A program made the translations under genes and the position numbers. A stretch of 64,000 nucleotides of DNA from Methanobrevibacter ruminantium (lineage in GTDB: Archaea; Methanobacteriota; Methanobacteria; Methanobacteriales; Methanobacteriaceae), in contig SFKZ01000002.1 of the NCBI GenBank assembly GCA_004553595.1, positions 1-64,000 of the forward strand. Direction: 5' to 3'. Each line of letters opens with the position of its first letter. Position 1 is the stretch's first letter. Below the pieces are notes generated by a model, which did not search any database, was not told the DNA's origin, and saw only the letters and a list, made by a program, of their open reading frames with translations. Of the stretch, positions 54,761 to 63,915 are shown piece by piece.

Positions 54761-55267
54761 CTAAATGTATAAATAATGTGTCAGTTGGAAAACACCCATA
54801 CAACCCCATTTCTTGTTTCCAGGTTGACTCATCAACTGACTATTTGTTATGACAGTATTCCTCACAACACCATTCAACCGTTTCCAATCCTCATCTGTCA
54901 GGAACATTTGCATCAGCAAGTCATGGAGTTCAGTGGTCTTCAAGTAGGCCACATCATTAGCACCTTTCATATAAAATATGACAATAGTGTGTACACTAAC
55001 TGGTGCGCAATTATCCATAGTGGAATCATACTCAACATGGTCTATATAGATGTCTGCTGTCGGTTTCTTTCCGAAGGTTTTAAGCTTCTCACTATCATAA
55101 CCATAACTTATCTTGTTGAAGATAGGCACATCGTTGTCATCGGTTAATGCTTCAAGGTTATCATGTATCCATTCGCTGACACTACGAGCCATCCTATAAT
55201 CAGGGTTGCTTGTCTCTTCAGTAATGGTGAATAAATACTCTGCATCAGGATCTACATTAACAGTCAT
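54761..55267 (-). CDS. tail terminator/completion-like protein
   Basis: 168 residues with a mixed alpha/beta pattern (VSVHTIVIFYMKGANDVAYLK). Between the gp10-like gene and the sheath it occupies the place of tail-completion proteins. It overlaps the upstream gene by four bases. Confidence 0.5.
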   Translation of the reverse strand: MTVNVDPDAEYLFTITEETSNPDYRMARSVSEWIHDNLEALTDDNDVPIFNKISYGYDSEKLKTFGKKPTADIYIDHVEYDSTMDNCAPVSVHTIVIFYMKGANDVAYLKTTELHDLLMQMFLTDEDWKRLNGVVRNTVITNSQLMSQPGNKKWGCMGVFQLTHYLYI

Positions 55268-55584
55268 TTGTAAGCCTCCAATGTTCTTTGTAATCCGTCA
55301 CCGAGGAAGTCTATAGGAGCGACTTCCTTTTTACCACGGATACCTCGCAATACATATTCCCCATAATCGGCATTACCTTCATCATAGTAACCAGTGATGA
55401 TACTATAGTTATTATAGGTTCTGCTGTCTACACGGATGTTCCTTCTGAGGTTACCGGTATCATATCCATGTCCTTCGTATAATTGGGCCTTGATGTTGTT
55501 CTCAAGTGATAATGCCACTTCATTGGTGACTTCCTTCAAGACTTCCCCAACATAAAGCTTAAGGTACTCACTTATCTCCGCCAT
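55264..55584 (-). CDS. HK97 gp10-like neck protein
   Basis: 106 residues. ALSLENNIKAQLYEGHGYDTGNL and the later STR-like beta segments match the gp10 family (head-tail joining). Overlaps the upstream connector gene by 13 bases. Confidence 0.65.
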   Translation of the reverse strand: MAEISEYLKLYVGEVLKEVTNEVALSLENNIKAQLYEGHGYDTGNLRRNIRVDSRTYNNYSIITGYYDEGNADYGEYVLRGIRGKKEVAPIDFLGDGLQRTLEAYK

Positions 55585-55979
55585 CTTCCCCTACCTCTTT
55601 TTTGGTTGTAGGTTCTGCCATGTGAATGTTTGACGTACTGATGTTTGACAAGTTCCGCTTCTTCAGCTTCGCTGTTCAAGTATGAGTCTATGTAGTCATC
55701 CAATAGGTCTTGAGCTTTCTTGAACCAGACATCATATTGCACCGGCAATTCATCGCCATGGTATAGGCTCAATATAATATCTGATGCGCTATGGTAGATT
55801 GCCACTGTCTTCAATGCACTAGGCACAGTAGTTGGGATAGGAACATAATGTCTCTTAAGGTTCGCTTCTATCCAAGCGGCACTGTTCCCTATCGCTATTG
55901 TGAACATTTCATCAGGCACCTCATCAGATATGTCTCCGAAGAGACTGTTGACTTCCTCATTGGTACAATATGTTGGCAT
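55572..55979 (-). CDS. head-tail connector protein (gp6-like)
   Basis: About 135 residues beginning MPTYCTNEEVNSLFGDISDE, with ANLKRHYVPIPTTVPSALK, a helical connector pattern. The ATG at 55979 is eight bases after GGTGA; an ATG at 55994 is the alternative. The C-terminus is very basic. Confidence 0.6.
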   Translation of the reverse strand: MPTYCTNEEVNSLFGDISDEVPDEMFTIAIGNSAAWIEANLKRHYVPIPTTVPSALKTVAIYHSASDIILSLYHGDELPVQYDVWFKKAQDLLDDYIDSYLNSEAEEAELVKHQYVKHSHGRTYNQKRGRGRWRR

Positions 55980-56003
55980 ATAAAAATTCACCATCCTTCA
56001 ATT

Positions 56004-56210
56004 TTATGCTGCGTCTTCTAAATCTTTGATACGTTTAAAGATTGTATCTGCAGTATCCTCATCACCGATTTCATCTTCAACTGCTTTTATTCTTGCTTTG
56101 ATTGCAGTGTCATCATAAGGTTCAGAAGCTTCAAGTGCATCGAGTCTTCTGAGTATTCTACGATTGATGTCGGTTTGACTGCCTTCAAGAGCATTGTATC
56201 CTTCTGCCAT
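56004..56210 (-). CDS. small helical prophage protein
   Basis: 68 residues, charged and coiled-coil-like (RRILRRLDALEAS...IKARIKAVEDEIG). AGGAGG precedes the ATG. It lies between capsid and connector genes. Function unknown. Confidence 0.5.
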   Translation of the reverse strand: MAEGYNALEGSQTDINRRILRRLDALEASEPYDDTAIKARIKAVEDEIGDEDTADTIFKRIKDLEDAA

Positions 56211-56245
56211 TATGTAATTCCTCCTTTAATAAAAAAAAGATTAAA

Positions 56246-56276
56246 TGTAAAAGGAATTTTTTAGTTTCCTTTTACA
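56246..56276 (-). terminator. terminator after the capsid gene
   Basis: TGTAAAAGGAA and TTCCTTTTACA form an 11-bp stem that overlaps the capsid stop codon, followed by a T run on the minus strand. Confidence 0.65.
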
Positions 56277-57142
56277 ATCAAGAAACCATTACTGTCTTTA
56301 ATGTTTAAGTTGGATTCTGCCCAAACGTAATTGTCAACAGTTTGAGGTCTTCCAGTATCTTCAGATTTGATGTTGATGAAAGCTGCAGGAATAGGAGTTC
56401 CATCCTCAGTATCGGTGATTCCATCATCAGCTAAAGATTGGATTATGCTGTAATTAGGGTCAGCATATTTCTCGATGGTTGCACCAGGGTTAGCCCCATC
56501 AAAGAATGCCATGTCACCATCTGCAATCTTATGAGATGCTATGTAATTGAAGTTAGGAGTGTAATCCTCTTTCCTTAATGCTTTTTCGATTGCAATCTTA
56601 TCAGCTCTTGAAACAAGTACAGTGTCAGGAGCATAACCTGTTGCATTGTCATTTGCATCGTATCTCATCTCATCATCCAAGGTGATTTCGTTCTCGATGA
56701 TGTTAGCTGCACTAGTCCATGTTTTCAAGGTAGCAGTGGAGACTCTTCCTCCGTTGATGATTGCTTTTGCATACTTATCTTCAAAGAAGTCACTAATCTT
56801 TACAACACTTGCATTGTAGAAAGATTGTAAATTACTGTCATATTTTCCTCTTTGCTCGTCACGAGTGTTTGCTCTGTACATGAAACCGATTGGTAAGGTT
56901 TGCCCTCCTACAGTTTGGCCGTTGCCGAATTTGATTTCGTTGAAGTTAATACCATTGTTGGTGTACATTGGTTCGGATACATCCACTTCACCATTAAGGT
57001 AGTTGGTGAACAATCCAGTCTCGTTTTGTTCTACAGGTAATAAGGTTAAGAATTTAAGTGATTGGTAAATCCTTTTTTGTACGTATAATTCAGTATTCTG
57101 TACTTTGTCATCGAATACTGCTGGTAATCCGTTAAATGCCAT
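56261..57142 (-). CDS. major capsid protein
   Basis: 293 residues with VDVSEPMYTNNGINFNEIKFGNG, then a long central helix region (NASVVKISDFFEDKYAKAIINGG) and a beta-rich C-terminus, matching HK97-fold capsid proteins. Its place after scaffold and decoration-like genes and its own terminator suggest high expression. Confidence 0.75.
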   Translation of the reverse strand: MAFNGLPAVFDDKVQNTELYVQKRIYQSLKFLTLLPVEQNETGLFTNYLNGEVDVSEPMYTNNGINFNEIKFGNGQTVGGQTLPIGFMYRANTRDEQRGKYDSNLQSFYNASVVKISDFFEDKYAKAIINGGRVSTATLKTWTSAANIIENEITLDDEMRYDANDNATGYAPDTVLVSRADKIAIEKALRKEDYTPNFNYIASHKIADGDMAFFDGANPGATIEKYADPNYSIIQSLADDGITDTEDGTPIPAAFINIKSEDTGRPQTVDNYVWAESNLNIKDSNGFLIVKGN

Positions 57143-57169
57143 AATTATTAATCCTCCATTATAATGGTT

Positions 57170-57661
57170 CTATTTTAATCCGATTACGATTTCATCATCG
57201 GAAGTTTGACCGATAAGGCAAATTGCATCAGACTTGGTAGTGCCGGATGATGCTGTTTTCTTCCAACCATCTGCAGACCATTCCACATATAATCCTGCAG
57301 TGATTGCTTCAGATGCCTTTGCAGGTACGGTTCTCACATCACTGAATACTGTTTCAACACCACATTTACGGAGCATGTCCGCGGCTTTGGCTTGGTCTTC
57401 AGTGTAGGTTGTAGTTGGATCTACATCATACTCTGGATGGTCATGGCAGAAACCAATGATTACTCCATTATTGCCAGTTGCCTTAGCGATGTAAGGGTAT
57501 TTTCCATCGTCTCCGATGATTGCTACTGCATCACCTTGTTTTACTGGTGCAGCGACTGAAGGTTTTGGGCCGTCACCAGTTACACTTACAGTTTGTGAGA
57601 TGCTTATTGCACCTTCAACTGCTTTTGCAGGGATAGTAATCCCTTTGAAGATATTTAACAT
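57170..57661 (-). CDS. head decoration-like protein
   Basis: 163 residues, mostly beta with Gly/Ala/Thr-rich segments (VKQGDAVAIIGDDGKYPYI). Located between scaffold and capsid, as decoration proteins often are. Identity inferred from position. Confidence 0.5.
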   Translation of the reverse strand: MLNIFKGITIPAKAVEGAISISQTVSVTGDGPKPSVAAPVKQGDAVAIIGDDGKYPYIAKATGNNGVIIGFCHDHPEYDVDPTTTYTEDQAKAADMLRKCGVETVFSDVRTVPAKASEAITAGLYVEWSADGWKKTASSGTTKSDAICLIGQTSDDEIVIGLK

Positions 57662-57684
57662 AGTATCTTATTCCTCCAATTTTT

Positions 57685-58191
57685 TCAGTTTTTGAAATAA
57701 TTTGCTATACGTTCCGCTGTACCAGTAGGAACACTTTTTCTTTGTTTATGTGTTTCCACCATTGGTTTAGCATCACGGTATAAATCTAAGAATGTGTCAT
57801 TATCGGTTAAGCATAATTTCTTTGCAGCTTCTTTTTGGCTTGGGAGTATTATTCCTTTTTGGATATATGCATCCACTGTTGCCTCTGCCCTTTCCTCAAC
57901 CAATTCGTTGACTGTCGCTTGCAGGTCTTGGATTTTCTGTGCCTGTTGAAGCTTTTCATTGACCTCATCATTTAATTCAGTTATTGTGTCATTCACTTCA
58001 TTATCTTTCTTGGATAACTTATCCTGCAAGTCCTTGATTATCTTATCCTTATCAGACAATTCCTTTTCATATCTTTCCTTGATTTGACTGAATTTGTCTA
58101 AAGGGTCATCATTTCTAGGTTCCGGTTTTCCTTCATCTTGTGGGTTAGGGTTAGTTTTCCCATCATTTGGCTTTGGATCTGTTTCTGTCAT
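57685..58191 (-). CDS. capsid scaffold protein
   Basis: 168 residues. A proline/acidic start is followed by a long coiled coil (about 30-115) with repeated KDKIIKDLQDKLSKKDNEV, typical of phage scaffolds upstream of capsid genes. Confidence 0.65.
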   Translation of the reverse strand: MTETDPKPNDGKTNPNPQDEGKPEPRNDDPLDKFSQIKERYEKELSDKDKIIKDLQDKLSKKDNEVNDTITELNDEVNEKLQQAQKIQDLQATVNELVEERAEATVDAYIQKGIILPSQKEAAKKLCLTDNDTFLDLYRDAKPMVETHKQRKSVPTGTAERIANYFKN

Positions 58192-58299
58192 TTGATTCTC
58201 ACCTCAGATAGTTAAATTATTTTTATTCATTTTATTATGGGGCCTCATATCATCGGCAGCATAAAAGATGAAAAAATAATAATGAAAAATGATTTTTTT

Positions 58300-58968
58300 T
58301 TATTTCTTCCTATAGAAGTTTGCACTGCATCTGCACGATGGATGTAAAGGTGGGAGGTTATCAGTATCCTCTATCTCGTATTCCACATCCCCCCCTGTTG
58401 CATTGTTCTTGCAGTATAGTTTTTTGCAAATGTTGCACCTGGTGCTTCTGCAGTTTACAGTATAATGTGTGGCGCCTCTTTCTTTGGCTATGATGTAATC
58501 CGATACTGTAGATGTGCGTGCTATCTCTGTACGTGCTATTGTTCTAGCACGTTTGTTCTTGATACCTTCCACTTCATCACTTATTCGTTTGGCCATCCGC
58601 TGTGGATTGCTCCCTTCAGGGTTATTGTATTCCTCTGTGACTATGTCTCGGACAGTTTGCTTGATGTCTTCACCAACATTAGTGATTAGGTTTCCCACAT
58701 AGTTTTCAATGGTTACCCTGGTGAGTTCCCTTTGCGATGGTCTTGAGAATTTGTGGTTATTGGTTTCGGCCAGTATCAAAGCGAGCATTGTATCTGTGTA
58801 ACCTGTTGAAGCTAAAGGGTTATTGGTAGTGTATTCCTTTGTTGCTTCAAGGAATGCTTCCAATGTGTCATTATCATACACTCCCTTCTGCAGTCTTCGG
58901 ATTAATTCCTTAAACAATTGGTCAGTGTATTTTATCCCTTGCTTTATTAGCTTCTCATCAGATACCAT
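58300..58968 (-). CDS. minor head protein (Mu gpF-like)
   Basis: 222 residues. ARTIARTEIARTSTVSDYIIAKERG near residue 140 and paired cysteines (CRSTRCNICKKLYC, then HPSCRC) are the signature of SPP1 gp7/Mu F head morphogenesis proteins. Overlaps the portal gene by 11 bases. Confidence 0.8.
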   Translation of the reverse strand: MVSDEKLIKQGIKYTDQLFKELIRRLQKGVYDNDTLEAFLEATKEYTTNNPLASTGYTDTMLALILAETNNHKFSRPSQRELTRVTIENYVGNLITNVGEDIKQTVRDIVTEEYNNPEGSNPQRMAKRISDEVEGIKNKRARTIARTEIARTSTVSDYIIAKERGATHYTVNCRSTRCNICKKLYCKNNATGGDVEYEIEDTDNLPPLHPSCRCSANFYRKK

Positions 58969-60256
58969 CTAGATCACTAAGAATGTTATTGGTTAAGTCT
59001 GCCCCATCTGCTGGTTCCTGGTAACCGAAATTTTCATCAGGCATTTCTGGTTCCTCGTTCACATATTCCACTCCAGCCTCTGACTTGAAGAGCAATGCTA
59101 GGCTTTCTTGTACTGCAGTGTTCTCACTATCCACAACACCATTCTGCATCAATGGAGTTAGTATGCTAAAGAGTTTCTGCATATCACCACTACTGAACTT
59201 GTCAAAGCTTATGATTGGAGCTTTACGTTCAGAACTGAAATTTAATTGAGTAATGAGATTTATTTTTGTTTGAATGCAATTCGCTATTTCTTCAAGTATT
59301 CCATCAAACACGAATTGACCGAATTCTAATTGGGTTTGTGCTTGTGCATAAGTACCGGTTTGACTATTATCCCCCATCAGTAAGTTTCCGATAAACATAC
59401 GACGGAATATTTGATTGTCCTTGTAAGCTAAAGCATTGAAGAATATTTCTCCATTATGGCTTGACTCTAAGATTCCCACATCTTCATTAGGCCCTACAGT
59501 CATTCCCATTGTACCGTCAGCTATGTCTTCAAATGCTATTAACATTTCATCACGGCTGATTTCATTGTCTGCTTTACCGTACATGGTAGGTGAACCGTTT
59601 CGTTCTGCGAAAGTCATTAGCCAATCCATCAGGTTTTCCTTATCCTCAACAACTGGGAGGAAATCATATAATAAACCTCTTCCTTCCAATTCATCGTATA
59701 ATGAACCGAAACTGTAAATTAAGCATTTGTACTCATGGATTTCAATGTCATACTTACCTGTCCTCTGGTGAATGCTGATTAATTCCCCTGTGTCATCATC
59801 ATAAATGAATGGATCATCTTGTAAGGTTTTGATGTGTAGGGGTACAATGTCAGTGAAAACTAAGTAACCATCAGAGTTGACGTCAAAGATTAATTCATGA
59901 ACATTAAATCCCCATAATATCGCAGCAGTCATTTGCTTAACTACTGTGTTGAGTTCAGTGTCCATGTTAGTTAGCATGTCATATATGAAATCATAGATTT
60001 CCTTATCTTCTTCAACATTTGTTAGAATCCATTTCTTACTTGACAATAAGTACTTCAGTATGTCAAAACCTGTTGCTACTTGTGTGTCTCTGAGAATGCT
60101 TAAACCAGTTTTATAATCAATGCTTTCTTCATTGTCCCTGTCAAATAGGCTCAAGTATCCGTTTATTTTTTTAGTAGCAGTTCCCACCGTTGACCTTATG
60201 CTTTCACGTGTGAATATGCTGCTAAAAGTATCTCTAATGGTTTCTGTAATGCTCAT
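58958..60256 (-). CDS. portal protein
   Basis: 432 residues with KKWILTNVEEDKEIYDFI, then AILWGFNVHELIF near residue 110 and FIGNLLMGDNSQTGTYAQAQ near residue 290, typical of DUF935/Mu-type portals. It lies between large terminase and the F-like gene. Confidence 0.85.
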   Translation of the reverse strand: MSITETIRDTFSSIFTRESIRSTVGTATKKINGYLSLFDRDNEESIDYKTGLSILRDTQVATGFDILKYLLSSKKWILTNVEEDKEIYDFIYDMLTNMDTELNTVVKQMTAAILWGFNVHELIFDVNSDGYLVFTDIVPLHIKTLQDDPFIYDDDTGELISIHQRTGKYDIEIHEYKCLIYSFGSLYDELEGRGLLYDFLPVVEDKENLMDWLMTFAERNGSPTMYGKADNEISRDEMLIAFEDIADGTMGMTVGPNEDVGILESSHNGEIFFNALAYKDNQIFRRMFIGNLLMGDNSQTGTYAQAQTQLEFGQFVFDGILEEIANCIQTKINLITQLNFSSERKAPIISFDKFSSGDMQKLFSILTPLMQNGVVDSENTAVQESLALLFKSEAGVEYVNEEPEMPDENFGYQEPADGADLTNNILSDLDGI

Positions 60257-60258
60257 AA

Positions 60259-61656
60259 TTATCGAATCCTCTTACGTTTTCTTTTACCTGCAGTTCTAAC
60301 TCCTTGAGTTGTATTTTCAGACAAGTAATTGTATGCATAAGCCAATGCATCTATCAAGTCATCATGTTTTGCTAAAGGGAATCCTTTCAATTGAGTTAGT
60401 AATAATTCACGTTGGTTATCATTTAGCACGAAACGGATTTTGCCTTGCATTAATGCTTGCTTGAATCCTTGCGCACGGTCTACTTTGGAACCTACAGGTT
60501 CAGATTGTTCGGTCATGTAACCTATGAAATGTTTTTTATATTGATTGTATAGTTCTTTAGCTGCACCGCCTTTGGTTCCAGTTTCCATTAATATCCTGGT
60601 ATTTGGGTTGTCTAGTTTTGCAGTTCTTTTCAATCTATTCAACAAGTCATCCCCATATCTTTCCATTGTCACATCTGTAACATAGTAAGTGTCATCGCTT
60701 AAGCGGTACATCTTGCATGATGCTGTGTAATCGTTATCTTTTCCAGGCTCTTCACCACTGTAAGCTAAATCCCATGATCTTACTTGGCCGGTGATTAATG
60801 GGTTTGTGTATTGGAATGATTCTTCAAATATTACCCAATCCAAGTTAAAGAAGTCACCTGTCTCGTCTAATGGTTGGCCTTGATATTCGGCCTCGAATAT
60901 TCTGTCTCCGACTTCATCTCTGCGGTCTTCAAAATATTCTGGTGTATATTTGTTAGGCCATATGCAAGTGCCATCTTCATTCAATGCTTTCAAGTGTATG
61001 AACTTGTATTTTTCAGGATGGTTTTTCTCCAATCTGCCGATGATGTCTTGTGTATGCCATCTGGTCCCAAGGACAAACAGTTTGCTGTGCGGTTCCAAAC
61101 GAGGTATGAGGATTTCCTTAAACCATTCGTAGAGATCATCCAATAATTTTTGTGAAGTGTCTTTGAAACCTTTGATTAAATCGTCACATATGCATATGTC
61201 TACATCAGTACCGGTGATTGTTCCTCCAGTCCCTACTAGGTCTATGCTTCCTAACATACGGCCTTCACCATTCTCGAAACTGAATGATGCCTTGGCATGT
61301 TCTGCTTTGGATAAGTAAATGTCACGTGAAGCTAATAAGTCTTCATTGTCTATGAATAATTGTCGGAGTCTTGTACCGAATCGGTTAGCTAATTTCTGAT
61401 TATAATTGACGATTAGAATGTTGTATTCTGGATTCATCAATATTAGCCAGAACGGAAATGATAATGTGATAAGGCTTGTCTTTGCGGTTCTTGGTGGTTG
61501 TGTTACACATAAGCGGTCTTTCTGTTCATCATCAAGTATTATGTTCATCAGTTCTTCAGATAGTTCCGCCACGTGCTGTGCAGGTGTGCTGTTCCTTACT
61601 GTCAAGGTGGAATATATATCGTAAGGGGTTAAATCCTCAATCGCTTCTAAGGTCAT
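60259..61656 (-). CDS. terminase large subunit
   Basis: 465 residues. The ATPase part has QPPRTAKTSL near residue 53 as an atypical Walker A and DICICDD near residue 150 as Walker B. The nuclease part has RSWDLAYSG near residue 290 and DDLIDALAYAY near residue 435. It packages viral DNA with the portal. Confidence 0.9.
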   Translation of the reverse strand: MTLEAIEDLTPYDIYSTLTVRNSTPAQHVAELSEELMNIILDDEQKDRLCVTQPPRTAKTSLITLSFPFWLILMNPEYNILIVNYNQKLANRFGTRLRQLFIDNEDLLASRDIYLSKAEHAKASFSFENGEGRMLGSIDLVGTGGTITGTDVDICICDDLIKGFKDTSQKLLDDLYEWFKEILIPRLEPHSKLFVLGTRWHTQDIIGRLEKNHPEKYKFIHLKALNEDGTCIWPNKYTPEYFEDRRDEVGDRIFEAEYQGQPLDETGDFFNLDWVIFEESFQYTNPLITGQVRSWDLAYSGEEPGKDNDYTASCKMYRLSDDTYYVTDVTMERYGDDLLNRLKRTAKLDNPNTRILMETGTKGGAAKELYNQYKKHFIGYMTEQSEPVGSKVDRAQGFKQALMQGKIRFVLNDNQRELLLTQLKGFPLAKHDDLIDALAYAYNYLSENTTQGVRTAGKRKRKRIR

Positions 61657-62059
61657 TTAACTCTTTCCTTTTTTCTTTCACTCTCTCCAATAGGTTGACA
61701 GTAACATCAGTTTTCACATCTGCTTCCAATTTGGTTTCATTGAATGTTCTGTCACCGTAAATGTCAGGACGATGTTTAGTGAGCCACCATTTCGCATCCC
61801 CCGTATTATCAGGGATTGCATCCAGTATGACTGTTTCAACAGATTCTAATGCTTTACTCTTTGCTTTTTCAACTGCAAATACAAATTTAGGATATTTTCC
61901 AGACTTTGCTTTCAATCCTCTGTTATACCAGTTATAGTAAGTTTGTTCAGTTATGCCTGCCTTTCCGCATGCTGCAGCTACACTATGTCCTTTTTCTAAA
62001 GCTTTGCATATTGTATCCTGGACCTCTTGAGTAAGTTTAGCATTGTATTTGTTAGCCAT
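61637..62059 (-). CDS. terminase small subunit
   Basis: 140 residues with an N-terminal helix-turn-helix (SVAAACGKAGITEQTYYNWY, about 25-44) and a charged tail. It probably recognises the packaging site. Overlaps the large subunit gene by 20 bases. Confidence 0.75.
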   Translation of the reverse strand: MANKYNAKLTQEVQDTICKALEKGHSVAAACGKAGITEQTYYNWYNRGLKAKSGKYPKFVFAVEKAKSKALESVETVILDAIPDNTGDAKWWLTKHRPDIYGDRTFNETKLEADVKTDVTVNLLERVKEKRKELNDLRSD

Positions 62060-62101
62060 AAAATCATCACTAAAAACTATTAAAAACTAAAAATAATTCT
62101 T

Positions 62102-62467
62102 TTACGTTAGGAAGTGTAGCACCACTCCCACTATAATACTTATTATAGGGATCATGGCTAGCATAGTATTGCGGAAACTGGAAAGGCTGCTTGACTGTTG
62201 AGTCACTTCATCCTGTAACTTGTCAATCTTCTCTTCTAAAGCCTTAATCTTATCGTTATTGCCTTGCCTCTGCTTTTGACTTTCTTCAAGTAACACAGTA
62301 ACCTTTGTGACCTTTTCCAATAATTCCTGCTGATTGTCCCTATCATATAATAATTCTTTGTTGATGGTATGGAGAGTATCTTTCTTTGTATCCATTTTGA
62401 CGTTAAGTTCCACGATGTCCTTTTCTATAGTGGCTAAACGTTCCTCGTAGATACAATTACATGACAC
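62102..62467 (-). CDS. coiled-coil protein with C-terminal membrane anchor (XhlA-like)
   Basis: 121 residues. A long heptad-like region (about 8-90) is followed by one membrane segment (MLAMIPIISIIVGVVLHFL) at the end. The form resembles XhlA-type phage proteins that aid lysis, but the position before terminase is unusual for that. Confidence 0.5.
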   Translation of the reverse strand: MSCNCIYEERLATIEKDIVELNVKMDTKKDTLHTINKELLYDRDNQQELLEKVTKVTVLLEESQKQRQGNNDKIKALEEKIDKLQDEVTQQSSSLSSFRNTMLAMIPIISIIVGVVLHFLT

Positions 62468-62505
62468 GCATCATCACCCATTAAAAAATTTTTTTTATTA
62501 AAAAA

Positions 62506-62533
62506 GGGAGAACCCAATTCTTTGGATTCTCCC
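62506..62533 (-). terminator. hairpin before the late operon
   Basis: GGGAGAA and TTCTCCC plus inner pairs form a stem at the left edge of a gap, with a T-rich stretch on the minus strand. It may end a transcript from upstream early genes. Confidence 0.5.
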
Positions 62534-62925
62534 AAATTGTTTTTTTTGCTGTAGCTATTTATTTAAAAGGCAAACTGTAGAAGCTATTTTTTAAATTTTA
62601 ATATGAAAGGAAGATACAATAAACCACCACACAAAAAAAAGATGAGGGGATTTTAGTGATTTTATGAAATATAGGAATTAATCTATGAGATTTACGATGA
62701 TTTATCATAAGCGATAGTATAATTGTTATATGTAAGATAATTTAAAGAGTTTCATATTATTTGAAAACAAAAGAAATATTTTTTTAGACTTAGATCTAAA
62801 AGAATGATTTAAAGAAAATATGCCCATTTGTCCTTATAGAATTAATCCTACACTCATAAATAAAAATACTAGAAATAGTGAATTATTTTTCAACCCCTTT
62901 ATTTTTTTTTGCATGATGGTTTATT
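62534..62925. other. non-coding gap in the prophage
   Basis: About 390 bases of AT-rich DNA separating the zinc-ribbon gene from the packaging operon. It probably holds the promoter of the late operon. No ORF with a start site is seen. Confidence 0.45.
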
Positions 62926-63120
62926 CTATCCTCCTTTATCCGTGTACATTTGCCTTTTGCCTCCGATGATGTAACCATAAATGTAGTGATTTACTGAAGG
63001 CACTCCTTGGAGTACCAGTCCGCATTCTCTGCAATATGTTTCGTGTTCCAGGAGGCATAGGTTTGTACTGCCACAGCAAGGGCAACTTATTCTGCGTTTC
63101 TTCTTGGTTATGGAAGTCAT
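62926..63120 (-). CDS. TFIIB-type zinc ribbon protein
   Basis: 64 residues. CPCCGS...CRECGLVLQG spans residues 14-39 and matches the zinc ribbon of transcription factor B, without the cyclin-like core. It could contact RNA polymerase and modify initiation, but DNA- or RNA-binding roles are equally possible. Confidence 0.6.
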   Translation of the reverse strand: MTSITKKKRRISCPCCGSTNLCLLEHETYCRECGLVLQGVPSVNHYIYGYIIGGKRQMYTDKGG

Positions 63121-63294
63121 GTTCTTATGCCAACCCTAGAAAATCGAATTTTTTTTATTAAATGGTGCTTTTTCTAAGCACTTCTTATTTATCACCGAAA
63201 GCATGTGTTTTCACGGACGTAAAAAATAAGAGAAAAAACTGGTAAGATGTACTTCCTCTCACTATATTGTTCTGACAATATAGAAACATTTATA

Positions 63295-63600
63295 TTATTT
63301 TGCTGCTAAAGGACCATTAAACTTTTTTATGTTGAACCCTATTCTTTTTGCTTCCTTCACAGCCCATTCATGTTCATCTTCAACTGTGTCTTTGGGTTTC
63401 GTTGAACTTGATGTGCCTTTGCTGCCAAGGGCGGTTATTGTCTTCTTATTGGTGTTTCCCACCTTGTGTCGGTAGTAGTGTTTCATGCTGGATTTGCGGC
63501 TGTTTTCTGCAGTCAGCTTGTCCTGGCATTCCTTGCTGCAGCATGCTTGATTGTTGTATTTTTTCTTGTATTCTTTTCCGCACCATTTACATTTGCTCAT
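63295..63600 (-). CDS. zinc-finger prophage protein
   Basis: About 101 residues from the ATG at 63600 (MSKCKWCGKEYKKKYNNQAC). CKWC and CCSKEC form a treble-clef-like finger; the rest is basic. The start lies within the end of the upstream gene, with GGTGTTG before it. Function unknown. Confidence 0.55.
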   Translation of the reverse strand: MSKCKWCGKEYKKKYNNQACCSKECQDKLTAENSRKSSMKHYYRHKVGNTNKKTITALGSKGTSSSTKPKDTVEDEHEWAVKEAKRIGFNIKKFNGPLAAK

Positions 63601-63802
63601 CATCATCAACACCGTCTTCAGGATATTGTATGCTGCATCTGCAGTTGGCATGATCAGGAACATACCAAGTGACATATTGTTTTTCAGCTTCTTTTATCTT
63701 GTTGCGTGTATACTGATAGTCCTTTAGGAACCATCCTAACATTGTTCCTGCTAAGAACATACTTATCATTGAGATGATTATTTCATAAGCTGCTTCAAGC
63801 AT
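63587..63802 (-). CDS. small membrane protein of the prophage
   Basis: 71 residues with one membrane segment (about 8-26) and a cytoplasmic tail with CRC. Unknown function. It overlaps genes on both sides, as in a tightly packed early operon. Confidence 0.5.
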   Translation of the reverse strand: MLEAAYEIIISMISMFLAGTMLGWFLKDYQYTRNKIKEAEKQYVTWYVPDHANCRCSIQYPEDGVDDDEQM

Positions 63803-63915
63803 GATCTTTCCACACTCCTTAATGATTTAAGTTTTTCAATATCTGGTTTTGGCTGCATTTCCTCAGCTTGAATCTGTATCCTTATTATTCTTAACTTTTC
63901 ATTCAGTTGGTTCAT
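63778..63915 (-). CDS. 45-residue prophage protein, unknown function
   Basis: MNQLNEKLRIIRIQIQAEEM at the start, charged and helical. GAGGATGAGG lies just before the ATG. It overlaps the upstream partial gene and the membrane protein gene. Confidence 0.55.
   Translation of the reverse strand: MNQLNEKLRIIRIQIQAEEMQPKPDIEKLKSLRSVERSCLKQLMK

Noticed and set aside
63164..63181. GTGCTT/AAGCAC hairpin considered as a terminator of the zinc-finger gene
   Set aside because: On the minus strand it is followed by an A run rather than a T run.
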